Below, in pieces: positions 1 to 11,602 of a stretch of DNA of 64,000 nucleotides. Location of the stretch: assembly GCA_037962975.1 (NCBI GenBank), contig CM075674.1:39880501-39944500 (forward strand). Direction: 5' to 3'. The stretch comes from Clitoria ternatea (taxonomy: Eukaryota; Streptophyta; Magnoliopsida; Fabales; Fabaceae). The position numbers and the translations under genes were made by a program. The notes beneath the pieces were generated by a model that saw only the letters and a list, made by a program, of their open reading frames with translations, did no database searches and was not told the DNA's origin. The first letter of the stretch is position 1. The number at the start of each line of letters is the position of its first letter.

Positions 1-560
1 TACTTTCCTGTCGCTGAACAAATGGCATCTTTTTACCTTCAGTCGCCTAAGAAGGTATCCTTTTTCTTCCGGTCGCCGAATGAGGCACCCTTCATCTCCA
101 ATCAATTGAGAATAGACACTCAATCCTCTCGCCTCTTGTTAACTGGAAGACAATCCTTCTACTTCATGTCATTCAAAGGATAATTCCCAGTTAACCACTT
201 CTTGCTAAAATTAGAGCACTGCCTCACTTCTTTTTTTCCCAGATTTAGGACAAAAAAAAACCAAAAAAACCAAAAAAAAAAAACAGAGAAAGAAGAAGAA
301 GAGAAAAGTGAAATGGAAGAGGAAAATGCTCGTCTTTAAAGAAGAAAGGTCACACTGACTCGTGATTGCCGACACTATCAGACGCCATCAAAAAGTCCCA
401 CTTGGCCCCTACATCGGTGTTCATATCTTTACTTCCTTTTCACTTAAAAGACACAGAAGCTTCGTGTTTCTTTTATGAAAATGAAGTAAAGAGGGGCATC
501 TATGAACACCTCTTTTGGTCCGGTCCAAGTGGAATGAATCTTTTTTATACTGAATTCTAA
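1..560. other. Unclassified left edge, probably retroelement internal or LTR sequence
   Basis: No gene is recognised. The first 130 bases carry a loose repeat of a phrase containing GTCGCC/GTCGCTGAA. An A-rich and then purine-rich tract lies at about 250-330, which could be a degenerate polypurine tract near an LTR boundary, but no TG start or matching second LTR is in the window. The 64-codon open frame at 366-560 has no recognisable domain. Membership in the Ogre-like element to the right is inferred from position only. Confidence 0.35.
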
Positions 561-2540
561 TTAAGAATGGTCAAATTCGAGTAGAATGGCTCCAAAATAA
601 TCAGAACCAAGCGAAATAACTCAGAATGAAGCTTTTCCAAGAGAAATACAGCCCTGTTGGAGGCAAATCCAGTTGGAATGACTCAAAAATGATCACATCT
701 GAGTAGGATGACTCAGATTAAAGCATTTTCGAGTGAAATACAGCCCTGGTGGAGATAAATCCGAGTGGAAAAACTCAAAAATGATCAAATCCGAGTCAAA
801 ATGAAGCATTTTCGAGTGGAATCACTCAGAATGAGTCATTTCCGAGTGAAATGCTCCCCTGTTGAAGTTGAATCCGAGTGGATAGCTTCCCTGCCAAGCC
901 AGTCCGAGTGGAAAAACTCAAAAATGATCAAATCCGAGTCAAAATGAAGCATTTTCGAGTGGAATCACTCAGAATGAGTCATTTCCGAGTGAAATGCTCC
1001 CCTGTTGAAGTTGAATCCGAGTGGATTATGCCCATGTTGAAGATAAATCCGAGTGGAAAAACTCAAAAATGATCAAATCTGAGTCAAAATGAAGCATTTC
1101 CGAGTGGAATCACTCAGAATGAGTCATTTCCGAGTGAAATGCTCCCCTGTTGAAGTTGAATCCGAGTGGATTATGCCCATGTTGAAGAGAAGTCTGAATG
1201 GAATGACTCAAAAATGATGAAATTCGAGTGGAATCACTCAGAATGAGTCATTTCTGAGTGAAATGATCCCCTGTTGAAGTTGAATCCGAGTGGATAGCTT
1301 CCCTGCCAAGCCAGTCCGAGTGGAATGTGCACCTGTTGGATCAAATCCGAGTAAAATTACTCAGAATGGATCATTTCCGAGTGGCATGTGCCCCTGTTAG
1401 AGTAAATCCAAGTGAAGATTCAGATTTCATCCATTCCGAATGACAAATAACCCTTTTAGAGGAGAATCCGAGCGGAAAATCCCCTACTGCAAACAATCTA
1501 AGTGGAAAAGGGGACTGACCTTGAATAGATACTGCCCAAAGCTATTTTCCGAGTGAAATGATTGCTGATTGAAGTAAATCCGAGTGAGTATCACTCAATT
1601 GGAGGGGAATCCGAATTGAAAATACCCAAATTCCAAGTTCTGAGTGAGGAGAAAGTGGTTTCCGAGTGAAAATTGCCAAAATCTCAACTTCTGAGTGAGG
1701 AGAGAGTTGTTTCCGAGTGAAACTGCCCAAGATTCCATTTTCTGACTGGAAAGCAAGACTGAATCCGAGCGGGTTGAGGTTTACTTCCAAACCGGTTGAC
1801 AACATGCCGAGTGAAGCTTCAAGCAGAAGGATTGCCGAGCAAGATTTCAAAGTCTTTTAAAGAACATGAACCGTTGCCGATTGAGCCATTTATCCTCACC
1901 GAATCGTCTTTCAAAGTCAAAAACCGACTGAATCCTGCACCAATTCCGAGTCATCCTTGTCAGTCAGTTTTCTTAGCCAATCTTCACTCATCCTTCAAAT
2001 AAGGAGCCGACTGAATCATTTGCCCTAATTCCGAGTCAGTCCCTTCAAATCAATCCCGAACCATTACTCTTCGAACCAATTCCGAGTCATATTTCACACA
2101 ATTTCTGAGCCATTTCAGTCAGCACCGAGTGAGCCATCCACTCACTCGATTTCCGAGTGACTTTCCCCCATTCCCGAGTGAAGTTCACCCAATTCCGAGT
2201 CATCCTTTACCCATTTCCGAGTCTTTCTCTTCGATTTTCAATCGGCTCCGAGTCATCCTTTACCAAATCGATTTTCAATCTTCGATCGGTTTTTGAGTAA
2301 CACCCATTTCCTTGTCATCCCTCCTGAAGCCAATTACCGAGCCTACTTCCACCAATTTCCGAGTCACCATTTACACCCAAAACTCACCCAGATTCCGAGT
2401 CACTCTTTTAACCATTTCCACTCAACCTCCAAGTCACTTTTTACCTATTTTAGTCGGTTCCGAGTTACTTATCACTCGGTTCCGATTGAATGTTTCACAG
2501 CAGCCTCACACCGAGTAAAACATATACTCAGCCTTTCATA
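561..2540 (+). repeat. CCGAGTGA-motif array, forward orientation
   Basis: A degenerate array of short units built around TTCCGAGTGAAATG and TCCGAGTGGAAT. Between about 750 and 1330 these form a higher-order repeat of roughly 120-150 bp containing the phrases CCCCTGTTGAAGTTGAATCC and ACTCAAAAATGATCAAATC. The best copies begin near 836, 977, 1125 and 1244. After about 1850 the units become more diverged (ATTCCGAGTCA). Short open frames here are by-products of the repeat. Similar motif arrays occur in the LTRs at 27480-28750 and 46860-48150. Confidence 0.8.
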
Positions 2541-3610
2541 GGAGGACTCTTCCCAGAAGAATTCTCACTCGAAAAGGTGTATTTTTCACTCGGCCTTCTA
2601 CGGGAAATGCTTCATTCCACTCGGAATTGACTCCAATATGGACGAATACTGACTGGGAGACTGATCTGAGCCATCCTCACTCGGATTTCAGCCATCCTCA
2701 CTCGGATTGACACTATTTTCACTCGGATTCCCACCAGGTCCCCCTGTTAGCCCGTGCTGACTTGGATTCCACCACCCAAGTGGATCCAGGAATCCTGGGA
2801 GTGGCAGACAGGTGGCAAACAAGGGTGGAAGTGGGGGGAATTAAAAATTCCCACCCAGCCGTTGTCCCCCACTTCACTCTGAGTGGAAGCCTGAGCTGGC
2901 CTTCCACTCAAACCAGCCTATAAATAGGTAAGGGATTGAAGCGTTGGGGGATTCAGGCATTCTTAGAGGAAAAACTCTGCCTAAGCCTTGATTCTCTCTC
3001 CCACACACACTGTGCAGCCCCTCACAGCACCCAACATCCTCATCCTCTCTCTCTCTCACACGTCCAGCCCCTTTCAGCCACCAAATATCTCCCAGCACCC
3101 TCCTCTCACCCTTTCCAAAAACCCCCACTCATCCTTCTTCTCACCTAAACCGAGCTCCTCTTTCACACGTCCAGCCCCTTTCAGCCACCAAATACCTCCC
3201 AGCACCCTCCTCTCACCCTTTCCAACAGCCCCCACGCATCCCCCTCAAGTCCACTAAATCCGACCTCCTCACTCCTCTCAACTCCAACACTGTCCCTCTT
3301 CTCACTCGGTATCTCACTTCTCATATGGTAAGCTACTACTTTCACTCGGTATTTTCCCATTTCATTCGGTTTTACCATTTTTTTACTCGGTTTTCCTCTT
3401 TCTCACTCAGTTTTACCATTTTTTAATCGGTTTTCCTCCTTCTCACTCGGTTTTCGCCATTTTCACTCGGGTTTTTGCTTTTATCACTCGGTTTTACCAT
3501 TTTTACTCGGTTTCCTCCATTTCCGCTCGGTTTTTTCCATTTTCACTCGGTTTTTCCCTCTTTTTCACTCGGTTTTCCCTTCTCCCACTCGGTTTTCACT
3601 CATTTTTCCT
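2541..3610 (-). repeat. CCGAGTGA-motif array, reversed orientation
   Basis: The motif continues but as its reverse complement. TTTTCACTCGG recurs at short spacing, most densely at 3340-3600, where the repeated phrase is TTTTCACTCGGTTTT. Between 3030 and 3230 a stretch containing CACACGTCCAGCCCCTTTCA and CCCAGCACCCTCCTCTCACC is duplicated about 120 bp apart. TATAAATA at 2920-2927 could be an LTR promoter TATA box. The pyrimidine-rich open frames here have no recognisable protein signature. Confidence 0.75.
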
Positions 3611-4636
3611 TCTGTTTTCTGAACTTACTGTTTCCCTTCCTCTTTTGTAGCTTCTGCTACCTTTCCTTTCCACTTCATAGTAAAATATAATAAAGGGAAA
3701 TAAATGCTTACTATGTTTTCTTTCAAATCTAAATAAAGATAAAAAAAGAAACAAATCATTTTTAAACAGTGTCGTACGGGAGCACTCCCGTCTACATAAC
3801 CTCTTTAGGATTCGTACACGTGCGAAGAACTTCGCCTTGTACGAGTTCCCCACCTCAGTGACATCCATCATCATCTCCCAAGTCTTTTCCTAAAAGAAAA
3901 ACACTCAGAACTACGTAACCCTGATTTCTTGATAATTCAAGAATACGTAGGAGCAGGACCTCAACTCCTATCGGGCCCATCTTTCTTATTTCCTTTTTTG
4001 ATTTATTTCCTCACTTTCATGTTTCTTTCATAAATGTTCTTCTTTTTGGTCGCTTCCGTGAAAATCAATTTAGACGTGACGTCTTGTTGGTTTCCTCCTA
4101 GTTTTTGCTCAAGCCTCGCCATAATTCATAGGGAAGGGATACTTAGGACGAGACGTCCCGCTTATCTCTTTCCTATCCCTGTTTTTTATTCGAGAATGTC
4201 CAATTTAGGCATGACGCCTTATTAGCATTCTCTTCCCCTCTCTGTCTCATATCGAAGTCGAGTTTAATTCGGATGAAACATCCCATTGACCTCGCTTCGA
4301 CATTCTCAGTTTGTACAATTCTCTCACTCCATTCTGTCGTTTTTTAAATAAAAAATACAACAATAAAAGGGAAGAAATAAACCATCTTTTGTAAGGCTAT
4401 TTATGTTGCGCATTTTCAATCTTGGTACTGTTTTTGACAGGCGATGTAGGGTGCTAATACCTTCCCTACTCGTAACCGACTCCCGAACTTGAATCTCAAT
4501 TTTTAGCCAGTGCTTTACTGAACTTAGTTTTTTCCAATGTTTTTCCTATGGATAAAAATGTTGGTGGCGACTCCCTGTTTCATCCTACACTCCCTTCTTT
4601 CTTTCTCGCCGCGCCGTCGCGATCGAGGTTGCGACA
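3611..4636 (+). mobile_element. 3' end of an Ogre/Tat-type LTR
   Basis: This block carries the landmark phrases of Ogre-family LTR ends: GGTGCTAATACCTTCCCT near 4450, GTAACCGACTCCCGAAC near 4475, and GGTGGCGACTCCCTG near 4563. It closes with GCGACA at 4636, immediately before an exon of a CACTA gene. The LTR therefore appears to have inserted into that exon. The five bases after the LTR are GTATG, the expected target duplication. The matching copy and the LTR start are not seen, so the element may begin outside the window. Whether it is a solo LTR or a full element cannot be decided. Confidence 0.7.
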
Positions 4637-7202
4637 GTATGTATTCGGGGACGATCAAGGAAAGTTCCCTGGAGAGAAATATCCATTCATCGATCAGGAG
4701 ACCTGGGATGCTTTTGTTGCATCTAGACATTCTGCCGAGTTTCAGGTACATTGGTTTTTAGATGATTAAATTATGTATAATTTATACGGCTAACTGTGAA
4801 TATTTTTTTTCTTGTTGTAGGAGACCAGAAAGAAAGCCAAGGAGACTAGGAAGCTAAATGACTGCCCACACACACTGTCACGTGGGGGTTACCGTAGGTT
4901 AGAGGAGCGGCTGGCACAGAAGAGGCTGAGTCAGTGTCAGACTAACACTGGTATTGTGGATCCCCCTTCCCCACCTGCACGCCACGACAAATGGAAGCGG
5001 GCTAGGATCAAGAAGAGTGGGGAATACACTTCCTCACAGGCTCAGGAGGTTGCCTCACGGATAGTAAGTATTCCCCTTTATATCAGTGTCTGTTTTTCAG
5101 TTTACGTGAAGGAAGTGAATACTAACTTGTTTGGTTTCAGGATTCCTTGGTTGAGCAATCAACCCAAGGGTCTTTCGTAGCCCATGGACGGGAGGATATT
5201 TTGACTACCGCCATCGGCAGGCCAGAGCACCCAGGAAGAGTGCGTGCTATTGGTCGAGGTGTAGGTAAGTGCTAACTAACTCTATGCCTTCATTTTGTTA
5301 TCTGTTAAACAATTATGGGCTAATCATTCACATTTCACAGGCCTCCGCGCCTATTATGGTGCTCCCGACCCTTCCCCATCCCTTGAGCAAATGGTGGGGC
5401 AAAAGGTGGCTGTTGTGAAGGCTGAGTACCAGGAGGAGATATCTAGGCTCCACCAGGAGATGGCCCGATTCAGGGAGGAGATGAAGGCCTCACTCAGCCA
5501 CCACCAGGAGACTACTGCACCAGCCAACGACCCACAGGTTAGATTCTTTATTTAATTTCCTCAATTTTATTGTTTGTAATCACTTTATTTCATTGTTGAA
5601 TAACTTCTGCTTGATGTGTAAATATGTAGGTATGGAAGGTTAGCACTAAGGGGTCGTGCGCTGCGGCTGACCCTGACGATGATGGGGTCGAGCCACCAGA
5701 CACCCGTCAATGTGACCTGTTCATTGACGGGTCGGAGGATCCAGTTGCCACTGGTATGGTGTACAACTTAGGCCCTGTGGTTCACCATCAGACATTACCT
5801 GATGGTATGTCCAGGGTCTCGGTTGTGCTCGTCCTCGAGGAGGATGCTGCTGTGCCAGTGGCAACTCAGGAGGTGAAGACCGTCGGTCAGGCGGTGGGCC
5901 ACTTTCTGATGTGGCCCAACAGACTTCTGGTGATTGCCCCTGGACAGGTAAAAACCCTAAACACTAACTAGCTTTATTTCCTTGTCAATTATGGTATAAA
6001 ATGTGATGGTTGTCAATTGTTCAACAGGAACAGACATTGAAGAAGCCAGACCCGGCCAAGGATCCCATCCGGATGCTATGGCGCATCGGGTATGAGCAAG
6101 CAGACGACACTGTTCAGGTCCCATGGCAGCCACTAGTGTTCGGCCGTCCCAGTGATTTTCCAGTTTACGTTACAAATTCTGACATTTGTGACATTATTTC
6201 GGGGACGTCAATGCTGAACGGCTCCATCTTTCAGATGTGGGAGCTGTAAGTATATCCTTGTTTTGTCTAATTTTTTCATTATACAAGTTATTTGTCGCTA
6301 ACCATGTGTTAACTTGTTTAGGTTTCTGGCAAAACTCTGTGTGGACTTGGGTTTCCATGGAACTTATGGTTTCTTAGAGCCCTCTCTCATACAGAAGCAA
6401 GGAAACACCTCGCAGAACACCCAGACATACATCCAGAATTGGATGTTTGAGTCTGGGAAGCCTATATACATGGGCCCCTATCATAAAGGGTAATATTCTA
6501 TTCCATAATTATTGTCATGAATTTTTGCATTTTGAAGTCTCACTTATCACTGGTAACTGCAGGGCTCACTGGACGCTTCTGGTGATCTGTCCGAAGGACT
6601 ATCTTGCTCTGTACTTTGATAGTTTGCATCGGACAGCTCCACAAGACCTGAAAGATATAGTAGACCGGTAAGTTCATCCCTAAAAAATAACCACAAATTC
6701 GATTACATCATTTTTAGAACTATACAATTCTAACTTATCTTGTGTTTTGTTTGACGTAGGGCGGTGGTTGGATACAATCTACTGATTGGAAACAAGCCCA
6801 AAGGAAAAACAGTTGTATGGGTGTACCCAAAAGTAAGTCAATCGTATTCATTCAAATCTTCAGTACATATTTTTTAAGTTGCGAATTCACTTATTATATA
6901 CTATATGTCCATTGTAGTCTTACAGGCAGAAGGGTACCTACGAGTGTGGCTATTTCGTCATGCACACTATGCTGACCATTGTCCAACATCATTTAGTAGA
7001 TGGATGGACAGAGGTAAGTCTCATCATTTGGACTATTTTTCTACCAATTTCATCAATTTCATGTAATAAATAAAGCTTTTGTTCTAATTGTTTTGTGCAT
7101 TGTTTGCAGTACTTTAATGACCGGTCATTTTTCCCAAAGGAACTTGTAGATGATGTTAGAAGGCAATGGGCCTCACACTTCATTGAAGTTAGGCAAAGCT
7201 AG
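4637..7202 (+). pseudogene. CACTA (En/Spm) second gene: Transposase_24 / DUF8039 / Ulp1-type protease, 5'-truncated
   Basis: Eleven exons can be joined with GT-AG introns: 4637-4745, 4821-5063, 5141-5264, 5341-5537, 5630-5947, 6028-6245, 6322-6489, 6563-6667, 6760-6832, 6918-7013 and 7110-7202 (stop TAG). The N-terminal part, from DQETWDAFVASRHS through KKAKETRKLND to a coiled coil (EEISRLHQEMARFREEM), is typical of Transposase_24 proteins. The middle resembles DUF8039. The C-terminal part is a C48/Ulp1 cysteine protease with His in GAHWTLL, Asp in LYFDSLH and Cys in YECGYFVMH, so the catalytic residues are kept. No frameshift or stop was seen in these exons. The 5' exons are missing because an Ogre-like LTR abuts the first one. 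Such proteins accompany TNP2 in plant CACTA elements; their role is uncertain. Confidence 0.85.
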
Positions 7203-7440
7203 ATATAGGACCTTTATTCTTTTATATATGTATCTAGTAGGATTTAGGGTTTACTTTTATTAGATTACATTCAACTTAATTGTATATACTTTCATTTTTT
7301 AGGTTGTTATAAATTGATATAGAAAATAAATTGTTATATATATACATACCATTCTTTTGATATAGTGTTGCTGTGGCATACTGTATACTGTACTGGTTGT
7401 CTGAATGCAGGGTTGGGAAACGATAAAACAGAATCCATTT
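7203..7440 (+). other. 3' untranslated region of the CACTA gene
   Basis: AT-rich sequence between the stop codon and the subterminal repeats, containing ATATATATACAT and similar tracts. No reading frame or structured RNA was recognised. Confidence 0.5.
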
Positions 7441-7921
7441 TAAAAAAAAACCTCAGTATTTATTCACGGTTATGGCAACAACCGTGAATATAGACTATAT
7501 TTATCCACGGTTACTACCATAACCGTGGATATAGATATATTTTATCCACGGTTGTCCATCATAATCGTGAATATAAGTATTAAAAGGTTTCAGTTACAAA
7601 CTACTTATATTCACAGTTATGATGGACAACCGTGGATAAAATATATCTATATCCACGGTTGTCCATCATAACCGTAAATATAAGTGGATGTAACTGACAC
7701 CTTTCAGTTCTTATATTCACGGTTGTGCTCGATAACCGTGAATATAAATAGTAAGTTATATTCACAGTTGTTCTTAACCATGGTTAGATGTGATTTATTA
7801 CCACGGTTGTTAACCGTGGTTAAAGACCATCATCAACTACCATGGATGCAACAACCACGGTTCTTTAACCGTGAATAAAGGCCTTTTTTAACCGTGATTA
7901 TATCCATTTTTTCCACTAGTG
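7441..7921. repeat. CACTA 3' subterminal repeats and terminal inverted repeat
   Basis: Many copies, in both orientations, of a short unit around ATCCACGGTT / AACCGTGGATA lie next to the element end. In known CACTA elements such subterminal repeats bind the element's own proteins. The right terminus is the palindrome CACTAGTG at 7914-7921; read on the minus strand the terminus is CACTAGTGGAAAAAATGG. A near-perfect 53-nt hairpin lies inside this block at 7527-7654. The left terminus is not in the window. Confidence 0.85.
7527..7654. repeat. 53-bp inverted repeat (hairpin) in the CACTA subterminal region
   Basis: The arm 7527-7579 is the reverse complement of 7602-7654 with two mismatches by eye, separated by a 22-nt loop. 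Each arm contains the subterminal unit CCACGGTTGTCCATCAT. A transcript through it would fold into a miRNA-precursor-like stem. Confidence 0.85.
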
Positions 7922-8189
7922 CATACTCATGTCCATGTAGTTGGAGACCAATCCAAAATGTTGCCAAATTTCAATGAACCGTAAAATATAAGTTTCATGC
8001 ACACAAGTTGGTGGATTATGGATGATTACAAATTCATCCTTAAAAGGATAGGACGCCATCAAATTTTAACATCAAAGAGAATGGTTTACAAATGAGTGTT
8101 ACTCGTTTCTTATAACTTCAATGTTTAATAGTTGTAGTTGAAACAGAGGTACTGGTTTATCTGTAATGGATGTACAGCCAACTTGATTC
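7922..8189. other. Short stretch between two CACTA remnants
   Basis: No gene or repeat is recognised. It may be the 5' part of the decayed TNP2 gene, too eroded to read. Confidence 0.3.
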
Positions 8190-10045
8190 AAAACATCATG
8201 TGATAAAGGAGTTTATGGCGGGATTATGTGACTTTTAACCATTCTCAATGAACAATAATCCAAATGTTAAACAAACTCAAGATTCAGTGTACTTGCACGA
8301 AGTGTGAATGCATGAAGTTTTGTTCCCTAGATGAGGTCATGATTCACTCAAATGAAAAAGGATTCATGAAAGATTATATCCGTTGGTACAATCATGGTGA
8401 ACAGTTCCTTTACATCTGCCCCTAGTGGTCCTTCTACAACAAACTTACTATGATAGGGCGGTGGTAGGGAAAACTACAACATGCAACAAATGGTGATAGA
8501 TCATGTTAGACCTTCAATTAGGTGGGTTTTAGAGAATGAAGGAACTATAGAAAAAGAAAAGAACATAAAGGAGGATATGAATCTGAATGTTTAATAGTTT
8601 TATGATATATTGGCGGCTGCTCAGACTCCATTATGGGATGGATGCAACACTCACACTAACTTGTTTACCTCCTTACTTTCTTTGAGCTTGAAGTCAGATT
8701 ACAATATATCAGAAAAATATTTTAATCAAATGGTTGAGTTTATAGGTCTGACCATACCTGAGATAACTGAATGGCAACAAACATATATTGTGTAAAGAGA
8801 TTTATGGCTATGCTTGGGTTAGGATATGTAAAAATTGAATGTTGAGTTTATGATTGTATGTTGTTTAACAATAAGTATGCTGACAAGAGTGTGACCAAAT
8901 GTGTTCATTGCAACAAAGAACACTACAAAAGCATAATAAGGTAGGGAAGTCTAACGAGAACTGCTAAGAGAAAGATATGGTACTTTCTGATAACACCATG
9001 CCTACAACATTTGTATACTTCGTTGTTCATGGAAAAACACATATGCTAACATGCTCAGACCCAAAGTGAAAAGGGTCTTTTATACCATCCATCAGATAGG
9101 AAAACATAGAAGCATTTGAATGGTTTGTGGCTGAAGTTTTTGAAAGACCTATGCAATGTACGACTTGAGTCATTATGGATGAATTTGACCCATTTGGCCA
9201 ATATGGTAAAATATGCTCCTGTTGACCAGGAATACTTACTTCGTTTAATCTATCACTTTAGATGTGTATGACAAATGAGGTAATGTTCCTAATTATCCTT
9301 GTTTTAGAACCGGATAATCCCAAGGCAAAAATTGATGCCTTTGTGCAACTATTGGTAGAAAAGTTAATAGGACTATGGAATACTGAGGTCCTGACTTATT
9401 ATGTGTCATTGAAGAATAATTCCATGATGAAGGTTGCCTTGATGTGGGCTATAAATGACTTCCCTAACTATGGGATGTTGTCTAAGTGGCCAACCTCAGG
9501 GAAACTTGTTTGCTCTATTTGCATGAAAAGCAGTAAAGGCATTCACTTAAAGGAAGTGGGGAAACATGTTATTTTGACTATCATAAAAATTCTTATCGTC
9601 GAATCATCAAGATAGGAGAAACAGGGCTTCTTTCATGAAGAATAAGGTTGTTAATGATCCACCACCGCCTGAATTATCTAGTGGACAAATATGGGTAAGA
9701 GTATCTAAATATCCCTTTATATGGGATAAAAAGAATGAGAAGTTTGCTAGTTACAACAAGGAACGTAACTGGAACAAAAAAAGTCTATTCTAGGAGTTAT
9801 CAATTTGGAATGACTAGTTACTAAGACACAACATAGACGTGATGCACACTAAATGAATTGTTTTCATGAATATTTTTTACACGGTGATGAAGATAAAAGG
9901 GAGAACAAAGGATACTGACAAAAGTTGTTTAGACTTACCAATTCTATGCTCTAGAAAGGAACTAAAGTTGAAAGATGTGGGACGTGGAAAGATGTTCAAA
10001 TTACATGCTAAATATGCTCTCACAAAACCGTAAAAGATTATTGTT
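8190..10045 (+). pseudogene. Degenerate CACTA TNP2-like transposase
   Basis: Plus-strand translation in shifting frames matches the usual order of a TNP2 transposase. It runs from a CTCTKCECMKFCS cysteine motif near 8290, through HSNEKGFMKDYIRWYNHGEQ, to AQTPLWDGCNTHTNLFTSL (8610-8795). The transposase core follows at 9262-9615 (EPDNPKAKIDAFVQLL, then MMKVALMWAINDFPNYG and KLVCSICMKSS). Many stops and frameshifts show it is dead. It lies just outside the CACTA terminus at 7921, so it belongs to a second, older element, which the first may have entered. Confidence 0.75.
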
Positions 10046-10051
10046 TATGAA

Positions 10052-10481
10052 TAAAGATGGTAAAACGGGCTAGGCCTGACGAGTTTGCCCGCCAAGCCTG
10101 CCAAAAAAGACATAACGGATGAAATTTTCAACCCGTTGTCTCGCCACGGCCTAGCCCGCCAATTTGGCGAGCCAAAACCTTGGCGAAGCGGGTCAGCCTA
10201 ATGGGCCTTCGCTAAGGGAAAAAATTATAAATATTAATAATAAAATAATTTATACTTTATTTTATTAAAATATATACTTTCATTTTTTACAATTAAAAAA
10301 GTGACAATTATTTTTAGAATTTATTTTTAGATTTTCCAAAAAGCACATAATTTTGGCTTTGGCGGGCTAGCCCACCGGCCCGTCGAGATTGCCATTAGGT
10401 GGGGCGGGCCCTAATTTTTGGCTCATTTATTTAGGCAAGGCGGGCTAAAGCTCGACAGATCAGGCCATTTTGTCATCCCTA
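10052..10481. mobile_element. Non-autonomous hAT-like MITE
   Basis: The ends form an imperfect terminal inverted repeat: TAAAGATGGTAAAACGG on the left against TAGGGATGACAAAATGG read inward from the right. This resembles the TAGGGATG(A/G)CAA ends of plant hAT elements. Flanking 8-mers TTTATGAA (10044-10051) and ATTGTGAA (10482-10489) agree at six of eight positions, as expected of an old 8-bp target duplication. The interior has GC-rich GGCGGGCTAGCCC-type stretches around an AT-rich core and no coding capacity. Confidence 0.7.
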
Positions 10482-10489
10482 ATTGTGAA

Positions 10490-11602
10490 TGGGTGAAGGG
10501 TTTGATGACGCCTGATGGGTTTATTTCGAATTTGAGCTATGACTTCTTAGTCATAAGCTAAATCCTTAATCAACTAGGCCAACTTTTGTTATCATAAAAA
10601 TTTAAATTTTAAGATACAAATGTATATCTTATAAAAGTATACAAATATTTTTAATATGAAAACATAGAGAAACCTTAATATGTCAAGTCACATTACTCAC
10701 ATAGAATATATATTTTTTAAATTTTTAGTTCATGCTGACTTAATGATTGAAACTTGGTTTGGCCGAATAGAAGATAATGCAAACCCTAATAGCTTAAAAT
10801 CTTAAGCACGGTGATAGTCTCTTATAAATCATATCATATTAATATTTCACATTCTTCCCATCAGAAGAGCAATAGCAAGCATATAAAAAAGTCGGTGATC
10901 TGAGCTAGGGAGATCATCATCAATGATTCTTGACCATTGTCCAAATTTCACTTTGGGTCAAATCCTATAAATTCATGGTATTTCTTAAAACTTAATAACG
11001 TCAATAATTTGGTGTATGTATCTTGTGCTGATGTGATATTTTTATAAAGTTAATTAAAATTCCAATATGTTGCATGTATAAAAAGATCACCCTATGCGTT
11101 TCGTTTTTTCTTGATGATAAACAATACATTCATTGATTTATATTTTGCAAAGACTAGTTTAGCTAAAAGCAAACTATTTAACTATCATCATGATAAAAGA
11201 AAAGATCAAACATTGTTTTAAAACATAAAAATAAAAATTTTATATTAAAAATTATGTATGAATTAGAAATCAGAATAAATAAATTTTGGTAATGTTTTTA
11301 AATGATAAACTTTTTTTATTTTTGTTTCCTTATTCAATTATCTTTTAACATTGGTTGGTATTTTTTTAAAAGAAATTAAGAGGGAAGAAGAAAATGACTG
11401 AAAATTGAAAACAAGAAGAAAAAAAGACTAAAAGTTATAAAATAACAGGAAAATTAATTTCATTTCTATATATCTACAAGTTTCAATCTAGACCCTCGAA
11501 CCCCTAACAAAACAACACCATTAAAAACATTTCTACACAAACACATCAATTTGTCCTCCATCAAACCCCAAAAAAAATAATGAAGGTTATTTGCAACCCA
11601 CA
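10490..11602. other. AT-rich intergenic region and 3' flank of the LEA_2 gene
   Basis: No open frame with a recognisable product and no clear repeat was found. The right end should include the 3' untranslated region of the minus-strand gene at 11603-12508. Confidence 0.5.
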
